Of a DNA stretch of 64,000 nt, positions 16,665-26,235 are shown one piece after another. Made by a program: the position numbers and the translations under genes. This DNA is from Sphingorhabdus profundilacus (GTDB lineage Bacteria; Pseudomonadota; Alphaproteobacteria; Sphingomonadales; Sphingomonadaceae). Within the stretch, counting starts at the first letter, position 1. Each line of letters starts with the position of its first letter. Where the stretch lies: NCBI RefSeq assembly GCF_009769755.1, contig NZ_SDWJ01000002.1:1-64000 (forward strand), in the 5' to 3' direction. The notes under the pieces are model-generated. The model was given only the letters and a program-made list of their open reading frames with translations. It was not told the origin of the DNA and ran no database searches.

Positions 16665-17735
16665 TCACTGACTTGGTGCTGTGCCGAACCATCGTTTATA
16701 GGCGCGGGAGAAAGCGCTCAGGTCGCTATAGCCCAGCAGAAATGCAATTTCGCCAAGTGTGCGTTTATCCTCCATAAAATATAGTCCGCATAAATCCTGG
16801 CGAACACGGTCAAGCAATTTGCGGAAGGGAACGCCGTCATCAACTAATTTGCGCCGCAAGCTCCGCTCGCTCATTCCAAATGATTTGGCCATGCGGTCTA
16901 ATGTCGGAGGGGACTTGTCCATTTCACTGGATAAGTAAAAATAGCTATAGGCCAGATGCGGCTTGCCTTGCGCCATCCAATGGGCCGCCTGTTCAAAGCG
17001 TGCCGACGCCGCGTGAAAAAGACCTGCATTTGCCATGGCGGACGGTCGAAAAACTTGACGCGCCGCAATTTCCATTCGTGTTGTCGGTTTGGAAAATTCA
17101 ACGGCGCACCCGAAGATCGCGTCATAAATTGACGGTGCAAATCGCGCCTTATGCTGAAAATGGACTGCCCGCAATATTGGCGCCTCGCCCAAAATCTGTC
17201 GGGCAAGACGCGCATAGGTAGCCACAGAAAATTCGATCAGCGGGGCATAGGAATTGACGAAATCAGGATGACAATCCCACAACAGAAAGGGCGGCTTGCC
17301 CGTCGGTTCGAAACGTGTCCGGAACATTGTCTGCCTGAGTGCCTGGATTCGCACATTGGCCTCTATCACCAAAGCCAGGTTCGCCTCGAGCCGGGTGGCA
17401 TAACCAAGGTCGGAGAAATTCTGCATTGATGCGCGTTCACCAATACGCAAATTGATCGATGGATCTTTAAAATGCTGCTCCAGCATCGCAAAAAAACGCA
17501 ACGCCAGGGGCGATGCCAGACGATTCAGGGGATTACGCAATTGCGTTTCTTCGATCCCGACAGCGGCAAGCATGATCCGTCGGTCGCCACCTTCAGCCTC
17601 TGCCGCACGCAAAATCCGCACGAGCAGATTGGCAGCAATTGTATCGGGAACAAGGGCAGTGCCGTCGCGTGAAAAACTATTGACCCAGCTATAGATCTTA
17701 CCGCTCCTGTGTGACGTAGGGGAAAGTTTCAACAC
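16665..17735 (-). CDS. AraC-family transcriptional regulator
   Basis: A 356-residue regulator of the type with an N-terminal arabinose-binding-like domain (PF12625-like) and a C-terminal AraC helix-turn-helix pair. The DNA-binding part includes 'LGEIAFLLGYSDLSAFSRAY' and ends near 'KRWFGTAPSQ'. The start is uncertain: the GTG ending at 17735 gives the usual length, while a longer reading would run into the thioesterase gene on the opposite strand. It is divergent from that thioesterase with about 70 bases between them, so it may control it. Related regulators often act on lipid or hydrocarbon genes; here the effector is unknown. Confidence 0.83.
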   Translation of the reverse strand: MLKLSPTSHRSGKIYSWVNSFSRDGTALVPDTIAANLLVRILRAAEAEGGDRRIMLAAVGIEETQLRNPLNRLASPLALRFFAMLEQHFKDPSINLRIGERASMQNFSDLGYATRLEANLALVIEANVRIQALRQTMFRTRFEPTGKPPFLLWDCHPDFVNSYAPLIEFSVATYARLARQILGEAPILRAVHFQHKARFAPSIYDAIFGCAVEFSKPTTRMEIAARQVFRPSAMANAGLFHAASARFEQAAHWMAQGKPHLAYSYFYLSSEMDKSPPTLDRMAKSFGMSERSLRRKLVDDGVPFRKLLDRVRQDLCGLYFMEDKRTLGEIAFLLGYSDLSAFSRAYKRWFGTAPSQ

Positions 17736-17807
17736 GCCAGGTGGGCAAAGGCAAGCGGGAATTTGAGGCGGGTTGCAGGCTCCAATATCTGCCGCTAAGC
17801 CGCTCCC

Positions 17808-18581
17808 ATGAACCTCGCATCTATTCTGGCCCAGTTCAAACCGGAGGCCACATCGCACATGATTTCGATACCACCCAGCTGGCATCAAGGGCGGACATCC
17901 TATGGCGGCCTTAGCTCGGTTCTGGCCTATCAGGCGGCAAAGCTTGTCGGGGATGATTTGCCCCCCCTGCAATCGGCACAAATTGCATTTGTCGGCCCAC
18001 TGGCCAATCAGGTCGAAGTCACCGCGCACATATTGCGCCGGGGGAAAAACACCGCTTTTGTCAAATCGGAAATCGTTGGGACAGATGGGGTTGGCCTGTC
18101 GTGCACATTTGTTTTCATGAATCGCAGGCACAGCCATTTGGACTATGAAGATTTGCCGCGCCCTGAGTTTCCGCCGGTACCACCGTCAGATTCGGTTCGA
18201 AGCGGCCCTCATGAGTTTTTCACGGGTCACATGCAGTATCCGGACAAGCGGTTGGAATTGGGCATGGCAACCAACCGTCTTGCCAGTTGGCACCGCTTTA
18301 CCGAATATGACGGGCTTGATCATATCGCCGAACTGATTTGCATCGGTGATGCCTTACCGCCGTCGGCGATGGGAATGATGACCGAAAAAGGCATGGTCAG
18401 TTCCATGAACTGGCAGATCAATGTGCTGACCGAAGTGCCTTCGACCAAAGACGGCTGGTGGTATTTGACAAGCGAAACGCACCATGCCGCACACGGTGCC
18501 AGCAGCCAGTATATGACTGCATGGAATAGTGACGGCCTACCTATGCTCACCGGGATGCAGTCTGTTGCGATTTTCGTTTAG
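17808..18581 (+). CDS. Acyl-CoA thioesterase-like protein (TesB-type double hotdog)
   Basis: A 257-residue protein of the TesB-like thioesterase family. The first hotdog domain includes 'SWHQGRTSYGGLSSVLAYQA' and the second ends with 'HHAAHGASSQYMTAWNSDGL', the typical placement of the catalytic Asp/Gln region. It would hydrolyse acyl-CoA thioesters in the cytoplasm. It is divergent from an AraC-type regulator and overlaps the 3' end of the cyclopropane synthase gene by four bases in convergent orientation. Confidence 0.85.
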   Translation: MNLASILAQFKPEATSHMISIPPSWHQGRTSYGGLSSVLAYQAAKLVGDDLPPLQSAQIAFVGPLANQVEVTAHILRRGKNTAFVKSEIVGTDGVGLSCTFVFMNRRHSHLDYEDLPRPEFPPVPPSDSVRSGPHEFFTGHMQYPDKRLELGMATNRLASWHRFTEYDGLDHIAELICIGDALPPSAMGMMTEKGMVSSMNWQINVLTEVPSTKDGWWYLTSETHHAAHGASSQYMTAWNSDGLPMLTGMQSVAIFV

Positions 18582-19819
18582 GCCGACTGAAATTCACATT
18601 CCGCATCAGCGATATAATCACGGGTAATCGGCAGGCTACGGCGGTTCCGGATATATTGGATCTGGTAATTGCACATCCCGCCCCATTCGAAAGCGGCGGT
18701 TGCTCCGGCGAGATAGAATATCCACATCCGGTAAAAACGCTCGCCATATTGGGCTATGATTGTGTCACGGTTTGCGCGCACACGGGCATACCATTCACGC
18801 AACGTCAGCGCATAATGCAAGCGCAGATTTTCGATATCGCTATGAATCAACTTCACTTTTTCGCTCGCCGCAAGGGTTTCGGACAGCGCGGGGATATAGC
18901 CGCCGGGAAAGATATATTTGCGGGTGAAGGCATCGGTGCTACCGGGCTTGCCTAACCGCCCAATCGTATGGAGCAACATCACGCCGTCATCTTTCAAAAG
19001 ATTGGCACAGGCGCGGAAAAAAGTGTCGAATTGCGGTACACCGACATGTTCGAACATTCCAACCGATACGATCCGGTCAAAATAGCCCGGCGCACGTTTC
19101 GCCAATGTGCGATAATCGAGAAGTTCGAACCGGACCTTATCGGATACGCCCGCCGCTTCGGCGCGCTCGCGCGCCAGCTTCAATTGCTCTTCGCTCAGCG
19201 TGATGCCCAGCACTTCGACACCAGCGACTTTGTGCAGATACAGCGCCATCCCGCCCCAGCCACAACCGATATCGAGCACTTTCTGGCCAGGCTGTAGCGC
19301 GAGTTTTGCCGCGATATGGGCTTTTTTTGCCATTTGTGCCTGATCAAGCGTAGCATCAGCTTCGGACCAATAGGCACAGCTATATTGCATGTCCTTATCA
19401 AGCCACATTTGGTAAAAATCATTAGAAACATCATAATGATGCGCGACATTTGTTTTTGAATTGGCCAACGAGTTCAGCTGCGTCAACGGACTCAAGATTT
19501 GCCCTACTAATTTTCGTAACGGCTTGGGATCGCCAATCTCACCGCCATTCTCCCAAGGATTGTTCCGACGGATCAATTCAACAAAGCCCATTATGTCTTC
19601 GTCATCAACACTGACGCCGCCGTCCATATAGGTTTCGCCCATGCCTAGCCTGGGGTTCAGAAAAATGCGGCGCACTGCCGCTGGCGATTGTATCCGCAAC
19701 GTTACATCTGGCCGCCCTGCGACCCGCTCACCATAGTGACTGATCTCACCCTTATGCGAAACCAAAGTTAGGCGACCATATCTTATTTTTCCGCGTAATA
19801 TGCGGTCTAGCAACGACAT
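18578..19819 (-). CDS. cfa: Cyclopropane-fatty-acyl-phospholipid synthase family protein
   Basis: A 413-residue SAM-dependent enzyme that adds a methylene bridge across double bonds of phospholipid acyl chains. The C-terminal two thirds carry the family signature: 'HHYDVSNDFYQMWLDKDM', 'QYSCAYW' and the SAM motif 'VLDIGCGWGGMALYLHK', then 'ITLSEEQLKLARERA'. The N-terminal 90 residues are the usual lipid-associated part. It is convergent with the thioesterase. About 130 bases separate its start from rlmN downstream sequence. Confidence 0.9.
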   Translation of the reverse strand: MSLLDRILRGKIRYGRLTLVSHKGEISHYGERVAGRPDVTLRIQSPAAVRRIFLNPRLGMGETYMDGGVSVDDEDIMGFVELIRRNNPWENGGEIGDPKPLRKLVGQILSPLTQLNSLANSKTNVAHHYDVSNDFYQMWLDKDMQYSCAYWSEADATLDQAQMAKKAHIAAKLALQPGQKVLDIGCGWGGMALYLHKVAGVEVLGITLSEEQLKLARERAEAAGVSDKVRFELLDYRTLAKRAPGYFDRIVSVGMFEHVGVPQFDTFFRACANLLKDDGVMLLHTIGRLGKPGSTDAFTRKYIFPGGYIPALSETLAASEKVKLIHSDIENLRLHYALTLREWYARVRANRDTIIAQYGERFYRMWIFYLAGATAAFEWGGMCNYQIQYIRNRRSLPITRDYIADAECEFQSA

Positions 19820-19949
19820 TTAGCAAATCCCCGTTTTGCTGTTCTTTCCTCTTTCGCACAAATTATTACATTTGTTACGGAATCAATCTCCAAGTACGAA
19901 AAAAAACGCGTAAACAAATCCCGACTTCTGCATCTGGGGTCAGGGCCCT

Positions 19950-21191
19950 TCAACCCAAAGCTGCCTGCTTTTCTTCCGCCAATCGGTCAAGTTCAGCGCG
20001 GCTTTTTTTCTCGCTGGAGGATTTCAGCTGGCCACAGGCGGCCATAATGTCCCTGCCCCGTGGTGTGCGGATGGGGGCGCTGATACCGGCCTCAAATATA
20101 ATATTTGAAAAGCGCTTGATGCGTTCTGGGTCGGAACACTCGTAAATCGCCCCAGGCCAGGGGTTGAACGGGATAAGATTGACCTTGGCCGGTAATTTAT
20201 ACTGCCGAATCAGGCTGACGAGTTCATGTGCGTCGTCGTCGCTGTCATTCTTGTCTTTTAGCATCACATATTCAAAAGTGATCCGGCGCGCGTTGCTGAC
20301 GCCGGGATATTCAGCGCAAGCGCGCAGCAACTCGTCAATGCCATATTTGCGGTTGATGGGGACAATCTCGTCGCGGATTTCCTTCGTCACCGCGTGCAGC
20401 GATACGGCAAGGTTCACGTTGATCTCTTCCCCCGCCCGGGCCATCATGGGAACGACACCGCTGGTCGACAAGGTAATGCGCCGTCGCGACAGGCCAAGCC
20501 CATCGCCGTGCATGACGATCTTCATCGCGTCGCGGACATTGTCGAAGTTATACAGCGGTTCGCCCATACCCATCAGGACGATGTTGGTCAGCATGCGTCC
20601 GTCGGCGGTGTAATGGCCCACATCATCATCGTCTTCATCGTCATCTGCAACCGACGCCATGTTTCCTTTGGGCCATTCGCCCAGCGCATCGCGCGCCAAC
20701 ATCACCTGCCCGACAATTTCACCTGGCGTTAAATTGCGGACCAGCCGCATGGTCCCGGTATGGCAAAACCTGCAGTTCAGCGTGCAGCCGACCTGGCTTG
20801 AAATACATAATGTCCCGCGATCTGCATCGGGAATGAACACCATTTCATAGTCCTGCGCGTCATCGGTTCGCAAAAGCCATTTGCGTGTCCCATCGGTCGA
20901 CACCTGTGCCTCTACCACTTCAGGGCGGCCGATCACAAAGCGGTCGGCCAGCCAGGGCCGCATGGTTTTGGCAATATCCGTCATCACCTCAAAAGAGGTT
21001 ACGCCGCGATGGTAAATCCAGTGGAATACCTGCTTTGACCGCAGCTTTGCCGCCTTTGCATCCAGTTGCGATTCTTCGAACAACTGCCGGATTTGCAAAT
21101 GGTTCAACCCCATAAGGTCAATACGCCCATCGCCGCGCGGCGTGATGGATCGGTGGGTTACAACAGGGTCGATATGTCCGGGAATTTGCAT
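19950..21191 (-). CDS. rlmN: 23S rRNA (adenine-2503-C2)-methyltransferase RlmN
   Basis: A 413-residue radical-SAM enzyme that methylates A2503 of 23S rRNA and A37 of some tRNAs. The iron-sulfur motif CTLNCRFCHTG (CxxxCxxC) is clear, followed by 'LTPGEIVGQVMLARDALG' and 'NIVLMGMGEPLYNFDNV'. A later Cys in 'IMAACGQLKS' is the conserved methyl-carrying type cysteine. An acidic insertion 'DDDEDDDDVGHYTADGR' sits between the radical-SAM motifs, which appears in related alphaproteobacterial proteins. The next gene upstream on the same strand codes for a small exported protein, 45 bases away. Confidence 0.95.
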   Translation of the reverse strand: MQIPGHIDPVVTHRSITPRGDGRIDLMGLNHLQIRQLFEESQLDAKAAKLRSKQVFHWIYHRGVTSFEVMTDIAKTMRPWLADRFVIGRPEVVEAQVSTDGTRKWLLRTDDAQDYEMVFIPDADRGTLCISSQVGCTLNCRFCHTGTMRLVRNLTPGEIVGQVMLARDALGEWPKGNMASVADDDEDDDDVGHYTADGRMLTNIVLMGMGEPLYNFDNVRDAMKIVMHGDGLGLSRRRITLSTSGVVPMMARAGEEINVNLAVSLHAVTKEIRDEIVPINRKYGIDELLRACAEYPGVSNARRITFEYVMLKDKNDSDDDAHELVSLIRQYKLPAKVNLIPFNPWPGAIYECSDPERIKRFSNIIFEAGISAPIRTPRGRDIMAACGQLKSSSEKKSRAELDRLAEEKQAALG

Positions 21192-21236
21192 GATAGGCGG
21201 CCGTATAGGGCGGACAGCGGCAAATTACCAGTAAAG

Positions 21237-21722
21237 CTATTTTGCCACACAACCCAGGGCCGCCGCATCAATTGCGCTTGGCGCGCCGCGTAACGCATAG
21301 GTGTCGACAATTGAACGGCCATCACGGCCTATGCTTTCAATGCTGAGCGAGGTCGCCGATCGGATCGCCGCAATGATGGCAAGGTCCATGCGTCGATCGG
21401 CGGCCCATCCCGCGCTAACATCTGCTTTCAAACGGAAACGTCGACCTCCGGCGCTAAGGGTTACGCCGCTGTTGGACGATCGTTCCCGCGAAAGGCGGGC
21501 ATAAAGCTGGTGTGTTATGCCGCGCTTTGGCCAAAAACCCACGGATAGATATCCATTGCGTGTCGGCTGACCAGCGGTTTCTTCGGGGGCAGCAATGGCA
21601 TAGCATCGCGGAGCGGCAGTATCGCGAAATGCGGCCCAGCCCTGATAGACGCCAAGACGATCCTTGGCCGCAAGCTGCGCCGCGAGTGCAACAGCGCATA
21701 GCAGCCAGACCGCAATCTTCAT
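21237..21722 (-). CDS. Small exported protein, possibly IalB-like
   Basis: A 161-residue protein with an N-terminal signal peptide ending near 'QLAAK'. The body includes 'WAAFRDTAAPRCYAIAAPEE', 'GYLSVGFWPKRG' and a second cysteine three residues from the C-terminus. The pattern resembles invasion-associated-locus-B (IalB) proteins, but the similarity is weak and I treat it as tentative. The ATG overlaps the stop of the phosphatase gene by four bases, so the two are translated together. The protein is probably periplasmic. Confidence 0.7.
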   Translation of the reverse strand: MKIAVWLLCAVALAAQLAAKDRLGVYQGWAAFRDTAAPRCYAIAAPEETAGQPTRNGYLSVGFWPKRGITHQLYARLSRERSSNSGVTLSAGGRRFRLKADVSAGWAADRRMDLAIIAAIRSATSLSIESIGRDGRSIVDTYALRGAPSAIDAAALGCVAK

Positions 21723-22363
21723 GCCCGCTCCCCCGCGCCATCACCATCGACCACCAATTCTTCCACACCATCGCAGATCATCACCATGCTGCCTTGGGCA
21801 AGGCTAGGCGCTATGGGCGCGTCGAAACCCTTCAATGGGGCATGATCCAGCAATATTCCCCGAAGAACCCGGGCGGTCATTCCGTGACAAATGACCAGCA
21901 TATCCTGTTCAAAAAGTTGGTCTTCAATCCATAACGACAGACGCGCAGCAACATCATCATACCATTCCCCGCCCTCAGGCCGGACCGAGAACAGCCGATG
22001 CTCCAAATCGACAATCGGGCCGATTTCCGCGGCAATGTCGGAATAGGTTCGGCTCGACCAAGTGCCGACATCGATTTCCAGCAGGCGGTCATCGCGGCAT
22101 GTCTGGTGCCAGTCGGCATCAATTTCTTCCGCAATCAACGCCAATGTCTGCAAGGCCCGCCCGGCGGTCGAGGACCATAGCTGCGGCCGTGGATCATCGC
22201 CGAGATAGTTTTGGAGCGCCCGCCCCATCACCCGCGCCTGTACGCAACCATCCCATGTCAGCGGCGTATGCAGCTCCGCCTGCCCCTGCATCCGAGCAAT
22301 TCTGTTGAACACAGTTTCACCGTGACGTGCGATGAAAACCCTTTTTCCCCCGGTCGAAATCAT
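21719..22363 (-). CDS. Histidine phosphatase family protein
   Basis: A 214-residue protein of the phosphoglycerate-mutase-like superfamily. The signature RHGETVFN (catalytic His) lies near the N-terminus, with a second conserved His in 'VICHGMTARVLRG' and a third catalytic site Arg. The start was placed at MISTGGKR because upstream codons add residues without family similarity; the exact start is uncertain. Members remove phosphate from sugars, alpha-ribazole phosphate or proteins, so the substrate here cannot be assigned. It overlaps the exported protein gene by four bases. Confidence 0.86.
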   Translation of the reverse strand: MISTGGKRVFIARHGETVFNRIARMQGQAELHTPLTWDGCVQARVMGRALQNYLGDDPRPQLWSSTAGRALQTLALIAEEIDADWHQTCRDDRLLEIDVGTWSSRTYSDIAAEIGPIVDLEHRLFSVRPEGGEWYDDVAARLSLWIEDQLFEQDMLVICHGMTARVLRGILLDHAPLKGFDAPIAPSLAQGSMVMICDGVEELVVDGDGAGERA

Positions 22364-22505
22364 GGCGGCGCTTATTCCACAGCTTATTGCACATGGCAAA
22401 AGCTATCGACTTGCCCTTGTGGACAAAGCGGTTAAGGAAGATTCGCCGAAAGAATAGCGCTTTCCGGCGGATTTACGGGCAGGCAGCCCGATTAGGGGAA
22501 TTGGA

Positions 22506-23621
22506 ATGAGAGCCACGATAGAACGCGCGACCCTGCTGAAAAGCCTGAGCCACGTCCAATCGGTTGTCGAACGGCGCAACACCATCCCGATTTTGTCGAA
22601 CGTCCTGATTGAGGCGAGCGACAATGGTCAGATCAAACTGACGGCGACTGATCTTGATTTACAGATTGTCGAAACCTTTGCAGCCGATGTCGAAAGCCCC
22701 GGCGCGACCACTGTTTCGGCGCATACCTTATTCGAAATCGCCCGCAAACTGCCGGACGGCAGCCAGGTGCAGCTGCACGCCGCTGATGGCCGCATGGCCG
22801 TCAACGCCGGCCGTGCGCGCTTCAGCCTTGCGACCCTGCCGCGGGACGATTTCCCGATGATTGCCGAGGGCGAATTGCCCACGTCGTTCGAAATTCCCGC
22901 CAGTTCGCTGGTGCAGATTATCGACAAGACGCGCTTTGCAATCTCGACCGAAGAAACCCGCTATTATCTCAACGGCATTTTCCTGCACGTCACCGAAGAC
23001 GCCGAACCTGTGTTGAAAGCCGCGGCGACCGATGGGCACCGGCTCGCGCGCGTCACCCTGCCTCGTCCCGCCGGTGCCGAGGGCATGCCGGACATCATCG
23101 TGCCACGCAAATGCGTCGCTGAAGTCCGTAAGCTGCTCGACGAAGCCGGTGATAATTCAGTACAGGTCGACCTTTCTGCTTCGAAAATCCGCTTCACCTT
23201 TGATACGGTCATCCTGACGTCGAAGCTGATCGACGGCACCTTCCCGGATTACAGCCGGGTCATACCGACGGCCAATGACAAGCTGCTGAAAATTGATCCC
23301 AAAGCATTCAGTCAGGGCGTCGACCGCGTTGCGACAATTGCCACAGAAAAAACCCGCGCCGTAAAAATGGCGCTGGATAAAGACAAGATCACCCTGTCGG
23401 TCACATCACCGGAAAATGGCACGGCGGCCGAAGAAGTCTCCGGTCAATATAGCAGTGATTGCTTTGAAATCGGCTTCAACGCCCGCTATCTGATGGACAT
23501 ATTGAGCGAAATCAAAGGCGATGTCGTCGAACTCCACCTCGCCGACGCCAGCGCACCGACGCTCATTCGCGAAAATGACAAATCACCGGCGCTTTATGTT
23601 TTGATGCCGATGCGGGTTTGA
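22506..23621 (+). CDS. dnaN: DNA polymerase III beta subunit (sliding clamp)
   Basis: A 371-residue sliding clamp, the usual length. It begins 'MRATIERATLLKSLSHVQSV', contains the inner clamp motifs 'NTIPILSNVLIEA' and 'VDRVATIATEKTRAVKM', and ends 'SPALYVLMPMRV', all typical of DnaN. The protein encircles DNA and holds the replicative polymerase. It is not next to dnaA or recF here; instead it is flanked by a phosphatase gene and a VapBC pair. Confidence 0.97.
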   Translation: MRATIERATLLKSLSHVQSVVERRNTIPILSNVLIEASDNGQIKLTATDLDLQIVETFAADVESPGATTVSAHTLFEIARKLPDGSQVQLHAADGRMAVNAGRARFSLATLPRDDFPMIAEGELPTSFEIPASSLVQIIDKTRFAISTEETRYYLNGIFLHVTEDAEPVLKAAATDGHRLARVTLPRPAGAEGMPDIIVPRKCVAEVRKLLDEAGDNSVQVDLSASKIRFTFDTVILTSKLIDGTFPDYSRVIPTANDKLLKIDPKAFSQGVDRVATIATEKTRAVKMALDKDKITLSVTSPENGTAAEEVSGQYSSDCFEIGFNARYLMDILSEIKGDVVELHLADASAPTLIRENDKSPALYVLMPMRV

Positions 23622-23710
23622 ATGGTGCTGAAGTTCCGGCTCCATAGACTTTACGGAAAACCCGCCTCTTGCGACGATTGAGTGTCCCGTTGGCTAATGT
23701 TTACGCCTCA

Positions 23711-24100
23711 CTACCGAATTAACTGTACATTAACGCCAACAATATCAGCGATTTTTAGCCAGTCTCTATCGGCCGTCAAAGCAACCGCATTTCTGCTTTT
23801 TGCCAAGGCAAGACAAAGACAATCGGCTTGTGAAATACCGCTTTTGCGAGCCAGTTCACGAAAATCGGCGGCGTCGATAGCGATTTTGTGAGACACCGGT
23901 ACGATTGTAATCTCCATAAGGGCAATCGCGGTTTCGAAATCAGATCGTTTCCAACCATAGAGATACTGGATCTGCGCCGCTTCGCCCAGATTTACGGATC
24001 CTATTACTGCTTGCTCAAGAGATGCCTCAACAATTTCCGCACCCGCTTCACATTTCAACAGAGCCAAAAGGGCTGATGCATCAAGAACTACCACACTCAA
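23711..24100 (-). CDS. vapC: VapC-family PIN-domain RNase toxin
   Basis: A 129-residue PIN-domain protein. Acidic active-site residues are visible as Asp7 ('VLDASALLALL'), Glu40, Asp93 ('QADCLCLALA') and Asp111/Asp113 ('LTADRDW'). PIN toxins cut RNA, often initiator tRNA or 23S rRNA, and are held in check by a cognate antitoxin. It overlaps the VapB gene by four bases, as toxin-antitoxin pairs usually do. Confidence 0.9.
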   Translation of the reverse strand: MSVVVLDASALLALLKCEAGAEIVEASLEQAVIGSVNLGEAAQIQYLYGWKRSDFETAIALMEITIVPVSHKIAIDAADFRELARKSGISQADCLCLALAKSRNAVALTADRDWLKIADIVGVNVQLIR

Positions 24101-24351
24101 TATTTTTCAAGTGCTGCGTCTGCACGTTTTTGTGCGAGAAAGTCGTCGACGGTAAAGCTCGGCATTCCTCGGCTTGTTTCCTCGTAAAATGCCTGCGCCT
24201 TTGCCACCCGCTGGCTAATGCTCGATAGCTGAAGACCAAACTCGCCCTCATTCAGCATCAGCTTGCCGCCATTTTCAAGTCCCAGTCGCTTTCGCACATC
24301 TGCCGGAAGGACCATGCGGCCATTTGCGGCGACTTTGATTTCGATACCCAT
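24097..24351 (-). CDS. vapB: VapB-family antitoxin, AbrB/SpoVT DNA-binding fold
   Basis: An 84-residue protein whose N-terminal 45 residues are an AbrB/MazE-type swapped-hairpin DNA-binding domain ('ANGRMVLPADVRKRLGLENG'). The C-terminal 35 residues are charged and helical and should bind and inhibit the VapC toxin next to it. It is the first gene of the pair and probably represses its own promoter, where a matching inverted repeat is seen. Confidence 0.88.
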   Translation of the reverse strand: MGIEIKVAANGRMVLPADVRKRLGLENGGKLMLNEGEFGLQLSSISQRVAKAQAFYEETSRGMPSFTVDDFLAQKRADAALEKY

Positions 24352-24374
24352 AGAAAATGTCCCGTTTCAACAAG

Positions 24375-24400
24375 ATGTCACGAATAGCATATTGTGACAT
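24375..24400 (-). promoter_or_regulatory. Inverted repeat upstream of vapB, probable autoregulatory operator
   Basis: ATGTCAC (24375-24381) and GTGACAT (24394-24400) are exact inverted copies with a 12-base spacer, 24 bases before the vapB start. VapBC complexes repress their own promoter by binding such repeats, so this is the likely operator. Confidence 0.55.
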
Positions 24401-24417
24401 GAAATGCAATTATGACA

Positions 24418-26160
24418 TCACTCCGCCGCCTCTGTCAGAACGACATTTTGTGGCCCGCGCACGACGGTGCCGGGCAGCGCCCCGGTCATCGCACCGTCGC
24501 GGAAGGTCACGACGCCGGACTTGATCGTGGCGACATAACCCGTCGCCTTTTGCAGCAAACGCTTGCCACCCGCAGGCAGGTCAAAGGCCAGCCACGGTTT
24601 TTGCAGGCGCAAACTGTCGAAATCGATCACATTGACATCGGCCAAATAGCCCGGCTTCAGCACGCCGCGATCATTCAAACCATATAAACGCGCCGTGTCA
24701 TGGCATTGCCGTTTGACTGCGAGCTCGAGCGGGATCGTCCCCGCCTTGCGATCGCGTGCCCAATAGCTCAGCAGAAATGTCGGTGCCGCAGCATCGCAGA
24801 TGGTGCCGCAATGCGCGCCGCCATCCGACAAGGAAGCGAGCGTATCGTCGGATTCCAGCAGTTCTTTCGTGAAATCCAGATTACCATCCATGTAGTTCAG
24901 GATCGGCAGATAGATCATGCCGTTGCCATCATCCTGCATCAACTGGTCATAGGCATATTCGGCGGCATCCCTGCCCGCTGCATTGGCAAAGCCGAAGATG
25001 CTTTCTTCCCGGGTTGGTTCGTAACTGAAATCATCCACCAACGGGAATTGCATGGCCCATGCAGCTGTGACGAGCATGAAGAAGGGCGCCATGTCGGGCG
25101 ATGGCGGGGGAATATTGTCCTCAGCCAATATCTGCGCCTTGAATTGCTGATCGGACAGCTTAGCCCGTTGCTGGTCCCATGGCAGATCCTTGATCGCGTC
25201 CCAGCTTGGCTTTCGCATGAACGGGTGCACCGTGCCGCGCCAGTTCATGATGACGCCGATACCCCGCAGGCCGATGGCCGCGACAATCCTTGCGCCATTG
25301 TCGTTGGCCGCCCGCATCGCGGCCATCTGGTCTTTCCAATGCATCTGCTTGATCGGCGATTGCAGCATGGAAAAGACGATGGGTTGGCCGGTTTCATCCG
25401 ACAGCCGCCGCATCCAGCCGAATTCGTCCCATTCGGGCAACAGGTCGGATGTGAGTTCAAAAACACCATGCCCCGCCCGTGCCATTGCCCGGCCAAGCGC
25501 GAGCAGTTCGGCTTCGGTCGCTGTCGTCCCTGGCACCAGTTCACCATCAATCGATTTATGCAGGATCGTCCGTGACGTGGAGACGCCCAAGGCGCCTGCC
25601 CGCACACCTTCTTCGACCAGCCGCGCCATTTCGCCGATATCGGCTTCCGTCGGTTCCTCATTATCCGCGCCGCGTTCCCCCATCACATAGGCGCGCAGCG
25701 CGCCGTGCGGGACATGGGTGCCAATGTCGATGGTGCGCGGCAGACGCTCCAACGCGTCAAGATAATCCGGGAAGCTTTCCCAGTCCCACTTCATACCCTC
25801 GGCCAGCGCCGTGCCGGGGATATCCTCGACCCCCTCCATCAAGCCAATCAGCCATTCATGCTTGTCCTTGCGCGCAGGCGCAAAGCCCACGCCGCAATTG
25901 CCCATGACGACCGTGGTCACGCCATGCCAGCTGGACGGCGCCATCTCGCTGTCCCAAGTGGCCTGTCCGTCATAATGGGTATGGATATCGACAAAGCCGG
26001 GGGCGACGATCTTTCCGCTGGCATCAATTTCTTCGCGGCCTTGGGTGCTGATATGGCCGATTGCGGTTATAACCCCGTCGTCTATGGCAACATCGCCTGC
26101 GTAACGCTCAGCCCCCGTGCCATCGACAATCGTTCCCCCGCGTATAACCAGATCATGCAT
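24418..26160 (-). CDS. N-acyl-D-amino-acid deacylase (D-aminoacylase-like amidohydrolase)
   Basis: A 580-residue amidohydrolase. It begins '[19 protein letters not shown]', has the metal-binding '[15 protein letters not shown]', and a C-terminal '[20 protein letters not shown]' where the conserved Asp metal ligand lies. The family hydrolyses N-acyl-D-amino acids or related amides in the cytoplasm. The same-strand neighbours upstream are an ICMT-like membrane protein and an OPT peptide transporter, which fits uptake and breakdown of unusual peptides or D-amino-acid derivatives. Exact substrate unknown. Confidence 0.88.
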   Translation of the reverse strand: MHDLVIRGGTIVDGTGAERYAGDVAIDDGVITAIGHISTQGREEIDASGKIVAPGFVDIHTHYDGQATWDSEMAPSSWHGVTTVVMGNCGVGFAPARKDKHEWLIGLMEGVEDIPGTALAEGMKWDWESFPDYLDALERLPRTIDIGTHVPHGALRAYVMGERGADNEEPTEADIGEMARLVEEGVRAGALGVSTSRTILHKSIDGELVPGTTATEAELLALGRAMARAGHGVFELTSDLLPEWDEFGWMRRLSDETGQPIVFSMLQSPIKQMHWKDQMAAMRAANDNGARIVAAIGLRGIGVIMNWRGTVHPFMRKPSWDAIKDLPWDQQRAKLSDQQFKAQILAEDNIPPPSPDMAPFFMLVTAAWAMQFPLVDDFSYEPTREESIFGFANAAGRDAAEYAYDQLMQDDGNGMIYLPILNYMDGNLDFTKELLESDDTLASLSDGGAHCGTICDAAAPTFLLSYWARDRKAGTIPLELAVKRQCHDTARLYGLNDRGVLKPGYLADVNVIDFDSLRLQKPWLAFDLPAGGKRLLQKATGYVATIKSGVVTFRDGAMTGALPGTVVRGPQNVVLTEAAE

Positions 26161-26235
26161 AGCGACTCTCCTGTGTCCTCATGCAAAGGATAGCAGGTTT
26201 AATTGAACGGCTAAAGTGTGGTTGCGTGGCGGACT

